Below are positions 1-6,946 of a DNA stretch of 34,396 bases, piece by piece. Location: the NCBI GenBank assembly GCA_028703535.1, contig JAQVMQ010000010.1:1-34396 (forward strand). Direction: 5' to 3'. The notes beneath the pieces were generated by a model, which made no database searches, was not told the DNA's origin, and was given only the letters and a program-made list of their open reading frames with translations. The translations under genes were made by a program, and so were the position numbers. The first letter of the stretch is position 1. Each line of letters starts with the position of its first letter. This DNA comes from Candidatus Omnitrophota bacterium (lineage in GTDB: Bacteria > Omnitrophota > Gorgyraeia > Duberdicusellales > 4484-171).

Positions 1-263
1 AGAGGTTTTTTTAATAAATTTGAATTAACAGAAAGATTTATAGTAATTTCTTTTTTTATTATGGCAGATAATGTTTTTTGTATATTCTTGAGATAATGGT
101 TTTCGACCCATGATTTAAAAAAAGCGTCAGGCGCTTCAAGCTGCAAAATATCGTTCGAGAGCTCTTTAAAATTTAAAGGGAGCAACCAGGTTTCGTAAGA
201 TGTCTCCCCTACAATATCACGAAGTTTTTTTAGACAATCTTGCCACATCGGTTCATTTTTCAT
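1..263 (-). CDS. dnaA: DnaA replication initiator, N-terminal part (cut by window edge)
   Basis: Reading the minus strand from ATG at 263 gives about 87 residues with no stop up to the window edge, beginning MKNEPMWQDCLKKLRDIVGE. Two stretches, ETSYETWLLPLNFKEL and LQLEAPDAFFKSWVENHY, match the DnaA domain I pattern (ETWL-PL, then L-APN-F---W----Y). Domain I mediates DnaA self-assembly and helicase loading at the origin. An AAGG ribosome-binding site lies 5 bases before the ATG. The gene is divergent from rpmH, the usual arrangement at a bacterial oriC, with DnaA boxes directly upstream of its start. The AAA+ and DNA-binding domains lie outside the window. The identification rests on domain I plus context. 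Confidence 0.9.
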   Translation of the reverse strand, partial: MKNEPMWQDCLKKLRDIVGETSYETWLLPLNFKELSNDILQLEAPDAFFKSWVENHYLKNIQKTLSAIIKKEITINLSVNSNLLKKP

Positions 264-285
264 AAAAGGCCTTGATTTTCAAGAG

Positions 286-314
286 TAATTCACAGAATTC
301 ACAAGTTATTCACA
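286..314 (+). other. DnaA box cluster (probable oriC element)
   Basis: Three spaced copies of a TTCACA-type element occur: TAATTCACA at 286-294, GAATTCACA at 295-303 and TTATTCACA at 306-314. The third matches the DnaA box consensus TTATNCACA exactly; the first has one mismatch and the second two. All point the same way and sit 23-51 bases upstream of the dnaA start. An AT-rich stretch follows at about 331-415 and could act as the unwinding element. Position between dnaA and rpmH supports an origin or dnaA autoregulatory role; which of the two cannot be decided here. Confidence 0.72.
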
Positions 315-415
315 CCCCAAAGGAGATCAAATATTCACTTTTTTTAAAAATTATATAAAAAAATGGAATTGAGTTGATTATACTCCAAAAATATACCAAT
401 GCAATATTTTTATAG

Positions 416-443
416 TTGACACTTATACTATCTATGCTACAAT
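416..443 (+). promoter_or_regulatory. Strong sigma-70 type promoter of rpmH
   Basis: TTGACA at 416-421 (perfect -35), a 16-base spacer and TACAAT at 438-443, with TG at 435-436 giving an extended -10 (TGC-TACAAT). The expected transcription start is near 450, only one or two bases before the rpmH ATG at 452, so the transcript would be essentially leaderless. Confidence 0.8.
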
Positions 444-451
444 TTTGTGCT

Positions 452-589
452 ATGAAAAAAGGATTAAAAACACCTACTAAAGTAAAAGGCAAACGGAAAC
501 ACGGATTTAGAGTAAGACAAGCTTCCTCTGAAGGAAAAGCCATAATAAGCAGACGGCGTAAAAAAGGACGTACGAAGCTTAGTGCATGA
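452..589 (+). CDS. rpmH: 50S ribosomal protein bL34
   Basis: The 45-codon frame ends KRKHGFRVRQASSEGKAIIS followed by RRRKKGRTKLSA, the bL34 signature. bL34 is a very basic small protein of the large ribosomal subunit, and the length is normal for the family. There is no Shine-Dalgarno sequence; the ATG sits at the predicted transcription start of a near-consensus promoter. The stop overlaps the yidD start by four bases (ATGA), so rpmH and yidD are translationally coupled. The family's usual next gene, rnpA, is missing between rpmH and yidD. It is too short for default ORF callers but unmistakable. Confidence 0.96.
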   Translation: MKKGLKTPTKVKGKRKHGFRVRQASSEGKAIISRRRKKGRTKLSA

Positions 590-795
590 AAAATATAGGC
601 TTTTTTCTTCTTTATATATATAGAAATTTATCTTATAGATTGCCAAAAGGAAGTTGTAAATTTTACCCTACTTGCTCCTAATATGCCGAACACGCGTTAA
701 AAAAATATAAAACAATTAAAGCATATAAGCTTATTGTTTTGCGTCTTTTAAAATGTAACCCCTTTAATAAAGGTGGATACGACCCTTTGATTTAA
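586..795 (+). pseudogene. yidD: YidD membrane-insertion helper, interrupted by an in-frame TAA
   Basis: From ATG at 586 the frame reads a 69-residue YidD protein with one interruption. The part before the stop ends LPKGSCKFYPTCS; then TAA at 679-681; then YAEHALKKYKTIKAYKLIVL and finally LRLLKCNPFNKGGYDPLI before the real stop at 793-795. Both halves match YidD: the Cys pair in C-FYPTCS, then YA--A, then the C-PF--GGYDP end. The stop replaces the variable residue straight after PTCS and is one base from CAA, GAA or AAA. YidD is a small membrane-associated protein that helps YidC-dependent insertion. The yidC start is one base past the yidD stop and has no close ribosome-binding site, so yidC may depend on coupling. 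Sequencing error, recent decay or readthrough remain open; TAA is an ordinary stop elsewhere in this window. Confidence 0.85.
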
Positions 796-796
796 T

Positions 797-2251
797 ATGA
801 ACACAGATAATCGTCTATTATTGGCTGTTTTTCTTTCACTTTTATTGTTTTTTGGATATACTGCTTTTTTTAAACCAAAATCTTCTACTTTGTTGGAAAA
901 TTCTTCCGAAAAAGTCTTTTCACAGAAACAGGAACTTGACCAAATTGCCGAAATTTCAGAAACGACCGATGTTTTGAAACAAAAAGAAACAGAAAAATTT
1001 GTTGTAACATATTCTGAGACAAGAGGATATATAAAAAATATAGAGCTTTTGTCTCCAAAAGATACTCTCAATTTTGAAAATATCGGTCTTTTTCCCAATA
1101 TTGATATTGTATCAGGAGATTTGTCAAGACAGTATACAGCAGAAGATAAAACAAATCGTTTGGTATTTACTGATCTTGAAGCGGGAATAACAAAGACCTT
1201 TATTTTTGACGGATATCTTATAACACTTGAAACAGAAACAAAGATTGCCTCTCCTCTTCTTCTTTTTTCTGTAAAAAAAGACAAAGATGTCTTAAGCCAG
1301 CGTTATCAGGAAATCTTTTCTTTTGACGGAACCGGATTCAAAAAAATACCTTTACGCAAGACACAGGAAAGAGTTTTTTCAAAAAATCAATTCTCCGGCG
1401 CCCGAGACAGATACTATTGCGCTTCTTTGTTAAAGGGTGATTATGATATAAAAGTTAACATTCAAAAAAATGGTGATGAAGCACTTCTTTACTTATTAAA
1501 TCCATCGAAAAAAATAACACTGTATGTCGGTCCACAAATACAAAAAAACTTACAACCTCTTGGTCTACAAAAGATTATAAACTATGGCGTTTTCCATTTC
1601 ATTGCAATAATCATTTTAAAAATGCTTAATTTTATATTTTTTATTACAAAAAGTTGGGGTTTTAGTTTAATAACATTGGCTGTTATTATTTATTTTATTC
1701 TTTTTCCTTTTACGGCTAAAAGTACAAAAGCAATGAACGCTATGAAGAAAATTCAGCCGGAAATGGAAAAATTAAAAGAAAAATATAAAAATGATCCTCA
1801 ACAGATGAACGCAGCAATTATGAAACTTTATAAAGAAAATAAAGTTAACCCATTAGGCGGGTGCTTACCTTTGTTTTTTCAAATTCCGGTTTTTATTGCA
1901 TTATATCAAATTTTACCTAAATTTGTTGAACTTAAAGGAAGTTCTTTTTTATGGATAAAAGATCTGTCATTGCCGGATAATTTATTTACTCTTCCCTTCT
2001 CGCTACCTGTAATTGGAAACAGTATAAACATATTACCTATTATAATTATGGTAATAAGCATTATTCAGCAGAAGGTAATGACTTCAGTTGCAACAGACTC
2101 TTCTGCTAAGCAACAAAAGGCAATAGGATTATTCTTTGCAGTATTTATAGGGGTTATTTTTTATAGCTTTCCTTCTTGTTTAGTATTATATTGGTTAATA
2201 CAAAATCTTTTGACCCTTCTTTATCAAATAAAAACGTCATCTAAAAAATAA
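797..2251 (+). CDS. yidC: YidC membrane protein insertase
   Basis: The product is 484 residues with the diderm-type YidC plan: an N-terminal membrane segment (about 7-25), a periplasmic beta-rich domain (about 50-255), then the Oxa1/60KD_IMP core with the remaining membrane segments (about 265-480). The core holds the cytoplasmic hairpin with KKIQPEMEKLKEKYKNDPQQ and the family stretch NPLGGCLPLFFQIPVFIALY. YidC inserts and folds inner-membrane proteins alone or with SecYEG. The start follows the yidD stop by one base and lacks a close Shine-Dalgarno sequence, which fits coupling. The genes that usually follow at an origin (jag, mnmE, mnmG, rsmG) are not here; parS sites and parA come next. 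Confidence 0.97.
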   Translation: MNTDNRLLLAVFLSLLLFFGYTAFFKPKSSTLLENSSEKVFSQKQELDQIAEISETTDVLKQKETEKFVVTYSETRGYIKNIELLSPKDTLNFENIGLFPNIDIVSGDLSRQYTAEDKTNRLVFTDLEAGITKTFIFDGYLITLETETKIASPLLLFSVKKDKDVLSQRYQEIFSFDGTGFKKIPLRKTQERVFSKNQFSGARDRYYCASLLKGDYDIKVNIQKNGDEALLYLLNPSKKITLYVGPQIQKNLQPLGLQKIINYGVFHFIAIIILKMLNFIFFITKSWGFSLITLAVIIYFILFPFTAKSTKAMNAMKKIQPEMEKLKEKYKNDPQQMNAAIMKLYKENKVNPLGGCLPLFFQIPVFIALYQILPKFVELKGSSFLWIKDLSLPDNLFTLPFSLPVIGNSINILPIIIMVISIIQQKVMTSVATDSSAKQQKAIGLFFAVFIGVIFYSFPSCLVLYWLIQNLLTLLYQIKTSSKK

Positions 2252-2252
2252 A

Positions 2253-2274
2253 GATATTTTCACGTGAAAATATC
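2253..2274. promoter_or_regulatory. parS-like centromere palindrome 1
   Basis: A perfect 22-base palindrome centred on TTTTCACGTGAAAA. The core matches the bacterial parS consensus TGTTTCACGTGAAACA at the central 12 bases (TTTCACGTGAAA). ParB binds such sites and loads as a clamp for origin segregation. It starts two bases after the yidC stop. Confidence 0.82.
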
Positions 2275-2348
2275 GAAAGTATCTATTTATTATTTAGAAG
2301 TATAGGTAAGGTATTGAAGCGTAAGAGCTTAATTAGATTACTTTAATG

Positions 2349-2382
2349 ATATTCCGTGTTTTCACGTGAAAACACGGAATAT
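2349..2382. promoter_or_regulatory. parS-like centromere palindrome 2 (extended)
   Basis: A perfect 34-base palindrome (17 + 17) with the core GTTTTCACGTGAAAAC, the closest of the three to the parS consensus. It ends seven bases before the -35 of the predicted parAB promoter. There is no T-run after it, so a terminator reading is unlikely. Confidence 0.85.
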
Positions 2383-2388
2383 AAGAAC

Positions 2389-2417
2389 TTGACCGTAGTA
2401 ATAACTTGTATTAAAAT
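2389..2417 (+). promoter_or_regulatory. Predicted parAB promoter
   Basis: TTGACC at 2389-2394, a 17-base spacer, TAAAAT at 2412-2417. The predicted start is near 2424, so parS 2 lies just upstream of the -35 and parS 3 lies in the 5' leader. This placement suggests control of the operon by ParB. Confidence 0.6.
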
Positions 2418-2439
2418 ATGTCAAATCATTGGTGGGGGC

Positions 2440-2457
2440 TATTTTCACGTGAAAATA
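2440..2457. promoter_or_regulatory. parS-like centromere palindrome 3
   Basis: A perfect 18-base palindrome, TATTTTCACGTGAAAATA, with the same CACGTG-centred core as the other two. It sits 15 bases before the parA start codon, between the predicted transcription start and the ribosome-binding site. Confidence 0.82.
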
Positions 2458-2472
2458 TAAAAAGGATATATT

Positions 2473-3258
2473 TTGGGAAAGATAATAGGCGTTTGTAATC
2501 AAAAAGGTGGAACAGCAAAAACAACTTCGGCTATCAATATAAGTTCGTTTTTAGGGTTACTTGGCCGAAAAACCCTTATCATTGATATGGATCCTCAAGC
2601 GAATGCTACATCAGGACTTGGTTTTAATAATGAAAATCAAGCATCGGTATATGATCTTTTAATGGGACGCAAAGCCCTTAAAGAATGCCTTTTCCAGACA
2701 AAGTGGGAAAACCTTCATATAATTCCCGGAGATATTGCTCTTACAGGCGGAGAAATAGAGTTGGTAGAAAAAGAAAATAGAGAAACACAATTAAAAAATG
2801 TATTAGCGGAAATAAAAGAAGTCTATCAATATATTATTATTGACGCACCGCCGTCATTAAGTTTATTAACATTAAATGTTTTAGTTGCATCAGATTCATT
2901 AATTGTACCTATACAATGTGAATATTTTGCGTTGGAAGGGGTTTCGAAGTTATTGCAAACAATTGAACTTGTAACAAGAAGGTTAAATACTCATCTAGAA
3001 ATCGAAGGTATACTTTTAACTATGGCTGATTTTCGAACAAGGCTAACTTTACAAGTTATTGAAGAAGTAAGACAATATTTTAAAGATAAAGTTTTTAATA
3101 CAGTAATTCCTAGAAACATAAAATTAGCAGAAGCTCCGAGTTTTGGAAAACCTATATCACATTATGATAAAGAATGTATAGGGGCTAAAGCCTATGGCTC
3201 AGTTACCGGAGAATTACTTAAAGAAAAAATAGATTATGAGCAGATTAAGGGAAGCTAA
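2473..3258 (+). CDS. parA: ParA/Soj chromosome-partitioning ATPase
   Basis: The product is 261 residues, a normal length for chromosomal ParA. The deviant Walker A, QKGGTAKTT (residues about 10-18), has the signature lysine; DMDPQANATSGLG and IIIDAPPSLSLLTLNVL supply the other nucleotide-binding motifs. ParA binds DNA non-specifically as an ATP dimer and drives movement of ParB-parS complexes. The start is TTG at 2473 with AAAGGA six bases upstream; there is no nearby ATG that keeps the N-terminal MGKIIGVCNQKGG. It is first in a parA-parB-ndk-yicC operon. Confidence 0.97.
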   Translation: MGKIIGVCNQKGGTAKTTSAINISSFLGLLGRKTLIIDMDPQANATSGLGFNNENQASVYDLLMGRKALKECLFQTKWENLHIIPGDIALTGGEIELVEKENRETQLKNVLAEIKEVYQYIIIDAPPSLSLLTLNVLVASDSLIVPIQCEYFALEGVSKLLQTIELVTRRLNTHLEIEGILLTMADFRTRLTLQVIEEVRQYFKDKVFNTVIPRNIKLAEAPSFGKPISHYDKECIGAKAYGSVTGELLKEKIDYEQIKGS

Positions 3259-3272
3259 AAGGAGGCAACTCT

Positions 3273-4118
3273 ATGGTACAGAAGGTGTTAGGAAAAGGGC
3301 TTGAAGCCTTGATTCCAATTAGGACTAAAGAAGACGAGAAATTAATAGGCGGAGACGGACAATTGGTATTTTTGCCGATGGATAAAATAAGACCCGGTAA
3401 ATATCAACCCAGACTCGAGATGAAAACGGATGAAATAAAAGAATTAGCTAATTCAATCAAAGAAAAAGGAATCATTCAGCCTATAGTTGTCAGAAAGCTT
3501 AATGATGATGATCATTATGAAATAGTCGCGGGAGGACGCAGGCATATGGCTGCAAAATCTTTAGCTATGAAGGAAATGCCGGTAATAATTAAAGAATTAT
3601 CCGATCAAGATGCCTTAATTTTTGCGATAGTTGAAAACCTACAAAGGAAAAGTTTAAATGGTATTGATGAGGCACAGGCTTTAAAAAAACTTATGGATGA
3701 ATTTAATTTCACCCTTGATGAGATGGCCAGGGTGTTGGGAAAAGATAAAACAACGATAGCTAATACTGTCAGGTTATTAAAATTGCCTGTCAATATACAA
3801 GAGGCTGTTAGACAAGGAGTTATAACATCAACCCAAGCGCGTACCATCCTGGGGGTTAATAACGAAGATGAACAAAAAAAGATTTTTTATCAGATAGTAA
3901 CTGAAAAGCTATCTGTTAGAGAAATTGAAAAAAGAGTTCAAAAGAAAAAAGGCAAAAAGGAAGAAAAGGATCCATTTGTTATTGAAGTGCAAGATTCATT
4001 ACAAAAAAATCTGGGCACAAAAGTTCAAATTATTAATAAGAAAAAAAATAAAGGGAAAATAGTAATCGAGTATTATGGGTTGGAAGATTTGGAACGAATA
4101 TTAAAACGAATAAAATAA
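3273..4118 (+). CDS. parB: ParB/Spo0J partition protein (CTPase, parS binding)
   Basis: The product is 281 residues. It begins with the typical KVLGKGLEALIP, followed by the ParB N-terminal domain with the CTP-binding motif GGRRHMAAKSL, then a helix-turn-helix (TLDEMARVLGKDKTTIANTV) and a basic linker with a C-terminal dimerisation segment. ParB binds parS, loads and spreads as a CTP-controlled clamp. Three perfect parS-like palindromes lie just upstream of parA and are its likely targets. A strong AAGGAGG precedes the ATG. The stop overlaps a TAATG junction with the ndk region. Confidence 0.97.
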   Translation: MVQKVLGKGLEALIPIRTKEDEKLIGGDGQLVFLPMDKIRPGKYQPRLEMKTDEIKELANSIKEKGIIQPIVVRKLNDDDHYEIVAGGRRHMAAKSLAMKEMPVIIKELSDQDALIFAIVENLQRKSLNGIDEAQALKKLMDEFNFTLDEMARVLGKDKTTIANTVRLLKLPVNIQEAVRQGVITSTQARTILGVNNEDEQKKIFYQIVTEKLSVREIEKRVQKKKGKKEEKDPFVIEVQDSLQKNLGTKVQIINKKKNKGKIVIEYYGLEDLERILKRIK

Positions 4119-4132
4119 TGAAGGGAGAAAAA

Positions 4133-4624
4133 ATGGAAGAAGCAACGTTAGTTATTATTAAGCCTGACGGTATAAAAAAATCTTTAACAGGAAATATTCT
4201 TAGCCGTTTGTCAGAAGCAAAACTAAAGATTATGGGATCTAAAATGGTTAAAGTCTCCAATGATCTTGCGGAAAAACACTATGAACACTTGAGAGATAAA
4301 CCTTTTTTTTCTGAATTGATAGAATATATTACAGGAAAAGTACATGATGAAAACAGGGTTATGGCATTGGTTTATTACGGAGAAGATGCGATATCAAAAG
4401 TAAGAAGAATCGCCGGTTCGACAAATCCGGAAGAAGCAGACCCCATAAGTATTAGAGGAGCCTATGGAAGGATATTAACGACAGGTATTTTTGAAAATGT
4501 TATTCACGCTTCGTCTGAGGCCGCAGAAGCTGAGAGAGAAATAAAATTGTGGTTTGACCCGGATGAGATTGTTTTTGATTTATATCCTTGTCAGATCAAA
4601 GATGGAAGGAGCGAATGGAAATGA
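4133..4624 (+). CDS. ndk: Nucleoside diphosphate kinase
   Basis: The product is 163 residues from ATG 4133, chosen over the in-frame ATG at 4118 because AAGGGAG lies 5 bases before it and the protein then begins MEEATLVIIKPDG as family members do. Key features: the IKPDG strand, RRIAGSTNPEEADPISIRGA, and NVIHASS with the catalytic His that is phosphorylated during transfer of the gamma-phosphate between nucleotides. It is slightly longer than the usual 135-150 residues, because of an insert around GKVHDENRV and a C-terminal tail. It overlaps yicC by four bases. Confidence 0.95.
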   Translation: MEEATLVIIKPDGIKKSLTGNILSRLSEAKLKIMGSKMVKVSNDLAEKHYEHLRDKPFFSELIEYITGKVHDENRVMALVYYGEDAISKVRRIAGSTNPEEADPISIRGAYGRILTTGIFENVIHASSEAAEAEREIKLWFDPDEIVFDLYPCQIKDGRSEWK

Positions 4625-5394
4625 GAGCGATGACAGCATATTCAACTGTTGTAAAGAAGCAAGGGAATAAAATCGTTCAGGTGGTTTTGAGGTCTTTAAA
4701 TTTTAAGTATCTTGATATTTTTATTCATAATTTACCGAATGAAGATATTTTTGTAGAGGATAAAATAAAAAAAGAAATCAATAAAAAACTTTCAAGGGGA
4801 AGGATAGAGGTTTATTTATTTTTCTCGCAAAAAATCAAGGTGCCGGAGATAAACGAGGAAATAATTAAGCAATATATACAAAAAATCAAAGTATTATCGA
4901 AGAAATATAAGATAAAAAATGATTTAGATATGAGTGATATTATTAATTTGCCGGGTGTCTTTTCTTCAGGGACTGAAAAAGCTGATGAAAAAATGATTAT
5001 GGCTGCGCTCAAAGAGGCGACAGATAAACTGATTGTTTTTAAAGAAAACGAAGGCAAAGCGATTGCGGTTGAAATAAAAAAGAACATCAAAGAAATAAAC
5101 GAGAGTGTTTTAAGAATAAAACATGTAATGCCTAAAAATTTTCCTGAAAATGATAAAGAAGATATTGCAGAAGAAATATCTCTTTTAATTTTTTATGGCG
5201 ATAAAATGTTAAAAGTTATAACGGATAAACAAGAAACAACCAAAGGAAAAAAAATAGATTTTCTTACGCAAGAAATTTTGCGGGAGCTTAATGCGGCATC
5301 CAGCAAAACACGCAATAGCAAAATAGCAGAATTAATCGTAGAATCTAAAAGCTGTATAGAACGCATTAGAGAGCAAGCTCAGAATATAGAATAA
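4621..5394 (+). CDS. yicC: YicC-family protein (probable endoribonuclease)
   Basis: The product is 257 residues from ATG 4621, overlapping the ndk stop as ATGA and with AAGGAG nine bases upstream. An ATG two codons earlier (4615) is possible but only three bases from that site. The N-terminus MRAMTAYS matches the YicC start (M-RSMTGY/F), and the C-terminus GKKIDFLTQEILREL followed by ASSKT and IREQAQNIE matches DUF1732. YicC in E. coli is reported to act in RNA turnover; specificity here is unknown. It is last in the parA operon. No clear terminator follows. Confidence 0.92.
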   Translation: MRAMTAYSTVVKKQGNKIVQVVLRSLNFKYLDIFIHNLPNEDIFVEDKIKKEINKKLSRGRIEVYLFFSQKIKVPEINEEIIKQYIQKIKVLSKKYKIKNDLDMSDIINLPGVFSSGTEKADEKMIMAALKEATDKLIVFKENEGKAIAVEIKKNIKEINESVLRIKHVMPKNFPENDKEDIAEEISLLIFYGDKMLKVITDKQETTKGKKIDFLTQEILRELNAASSKTRNSKIAELIVESKSCIERIREQAQNIE

Positions 5395-5664
5395 AAAGTA
5401 CAGCTTATCAATAGACGTAAGACATATAATTTTTATGTTTTTTGGCCTTTGAGATTTTGATGTCATTCTTTAATGTGTTTTATGTATCGGTTAAGTTTTC
5501 GGGCTGGTGTTAAAAGAATGGAAACGGCTTATCTATATTTCAGGGTTATTTCTCAGCTTTTTCATGAAAGCGGTTTCTTTTATTTGTTTTTCATAAACCA
5601 GTCATGATAAAAAAGATGTTATCCTTTAATTAGTCCATTATGGATTGGAAAGAAGGAGTTGATT

Positions 5665-6033
5665 ATGAAAAAAATCGTTGTTTTTATTATGATAAGTTTT
5701 ATTGTAACAAATCTTTTTGCAAACACATTTGGCTATCTTGAAAAAGGAATGAAGGTCCGGCTTAAAGCAGAAAAAGAATGGGGTGCCGTTTATTTTGGTG
5801 AAGAAACACAAGGGGTGAACGGCTCTCTGTCTCATATTATGGCGCAAGATAAAGTCGGGTATCTTGAAAATTATTTAGGACGCTTTTCTTATGAGATAAC
5901 AAGCGGTACGAAAGCGAAAGTCTTGGAAACAAATTACACTTCAAAATTAGTTAAAGTAGAGATTCAAGAAGGACCATATGTTAAAAAAACAGGTTGGGTT
6001 CTTGAAACACAGCTGGAACTAGATAGAGAATAA
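5665..6033 (+). CDS. Small secreted protein, function unknown
   Basis: The product is 122 residues from ATG 5665, with AAGGAG six bases upstream (an in-frame TTG at 5659 is less likely). Residues 1-20 form a clear signal peptide (MKKIVVFIMISFIVTNLFAN), cleaved probably after LFA. The mature part is about 100 residues, rich in beta-type patterns: GYLEKGMKVRLKAEKEWGAV, then a repeat-like segment with TSGTKAKVLE and VKVEIQEGPYVKKTGWV. That layout (short strands, GW near the end) resembles a bacterial SH3-like domain, but I do not recognise a family. It stands alone between two gene-free gaps. Confidence 0.7.
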   Translation: MKKIVVFIMISFIVTNLFANTFGYLEKGMKVRLKAEKEWGAVYFGEETQGVNGSLSHIMAQDKVGYLENYLGRFSYEITSGTKAKVLETNYTSKLVKVEIQEGPYVKKTGWVLETQLELDRE

Positions 6034-6340
6034 CAGTTGCTACCTTTTAACGGGAAGTGGGATTGGAACGAATGAAAAATATCTCACCGATTTATTAAAA
6101 TCGGTGGTGTGGATATGCGAAATGCTTACTTGTTAAATTGTTGTTTAGTTTATAAAATAAAACCCTATAGAGTTTAAAAGAATTTCTTAATTTCGTAGAA
6201 GCTAAAAAGATAACCGCTTAAAGTATCTATAAATCTATTAAATGTAAATTTCTAGTAAGGGTTGTAATATATATCCCATTGCCTAGACAGTATGAAAATC
6301 TAGCTATTACTTTCTGTGAATTTATGCTAAAGTAAGTTAT
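6034..6340. other. Gene-free gap with one small hairpin
   Basis: No convincing gene on either strand. CACCGATT at 6085-6092 and AATCGGTG at 6099-6106 form an 8-bp stem with a 6-base loop; no T-run follows, so terminator function is uncertain. TGC-TAAAGT at 6325-6333 could be an extended -10 for the PilZ gene, with its start almost at the ATG, but there is no matching -35. Confidence 0.4.
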
Positions 6341-6676
6341 ATGGACGAACAAAGAGAAGAAAAACGCATAGATGTTAATCTTCAAATTAAATACAAGGTT
6401 GAAAACAGTATTCTTGGGAATAAGACAAAAATACAAAATCTTTCTGCCGGAGGGTTGTGTATGTCGTCTTTTCAACGCCTTGTTCCCGGGTTAACGCTTT
6501 CTTTGTCTTTTGCCATCCCTGAATTCGAGGATGAAATATCTTTAAAGGGGCAGGTTGTCTGGCAGAAAGAGCAGGAAAATGTTTCTAATTTGTTTTTGTT
6601 GGGGGTTAAATTTCAAAATGCTACGCGAGAAATAAAAACACATATAAATGACTTTGTTTTTGGGATATATCCGTGA
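6341..6676 (+). CDS. Single-domain PilZ protein (c-di-GMP receptor family), copy 1
   Basis: The product is 111 residues, essentially one PilZ domain. The N-terminal REEKRIDVNL carries the RxxxR arginines and NLSAGGLCM carries the D/N-x-S-x-x-G motif, the two halves of the c-di-GMP pocket. The rest alternates strands (LKGQVVWQKE, FLLGVKFQN) as in the PilZ barrel. Such proteins usually relay c-di-GMP to motility, pilus or envelope machinery. No Shine-Dalgarno sequence is obvious before the ATG. A second PilZ gene follows at 7682, beyond a small peptide gene and a repeat array. The target is unknown. Confidence 0.85.
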   Translation: MDEQREEKRIDVNLQIKYKVENSILGNKTKIQNLSAGGLCMSSFQRLVPGLTLSLSFAIPEFEDEISLKGQVVWQKEQENVSNLFLLGVKFQNATREIKTHINDFVFGIYP

Positions 6677-6751
6677 CAGCAGACCTTAGCTATAGACAAA
6701 GTAAGACAAGAGCCCTTTCTAAAAACTAATATGAGAAAGTAGTAGAAAATT

Positions 6752-6946
6752 ATGAAAAAGGAAATAGTTAATAAAAATAAATGGTTCAAACCCGAAATAT
6801 CAAAAATAAAACTCAATCCGGAGCAAGCAATTTTAAGCTGTTGTGATGCTTTAACTCGTGTTGCAGTTGTTGCTCCATGGAATCTTACACAGTGCGAAAA
6901 TGCTGTGACACAGTGTGGCACGTATTCAGAAAGTGTTGCAAGTTAA
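6752..6946 (+). CDS. Small Cys-containing peptide, possible RiPP precursor
   Basis: The product is 64 residues. An N-terminal lysine-rich segment leads into KWFKPEISKIKLNPEQAILS (10-29), followed by CC at 30-31, a hydrophobic stretch with VAVVAPW, then C48 and C55 and a Ser/Gly-rich end. The pattern W-KPEI--I-LNPEQA-LS-C resembles, from memory, leaders of short peptides associated with radical-SAM maturation. No maturase, PqqD-like recognition protein or transporter is in the window, so this is an orphan candidate. The ribosome-binding site is weak. The composition and clear leader/core division support a real gene, but the evidence is modest. Confidence 0.55.
   Translation: MKKEIVNKNKWFKPEISKIKLNPEQAILSCCDALTRVAVVAPWNLTQCENAVTQCGTYSESVAS

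Noticed and set aside
679-681. Genome-wide stop-codon reassignment of TAA
   Set aside because: TAA ends many intact genes here (yidC, parB, comM, pilC), so it is read as stop.
748-1284. Minus-strand 178-residue open frame
   Set aside because: It lies opposite yidC, with no ribosome-binding site, and its composition is that of an antisense shadow.
2349-2382. Terminator after yidC
   Set aside because: The palindrome has no loop and no T-run; the CACGTG core and repetition with two neighbours fit parS.
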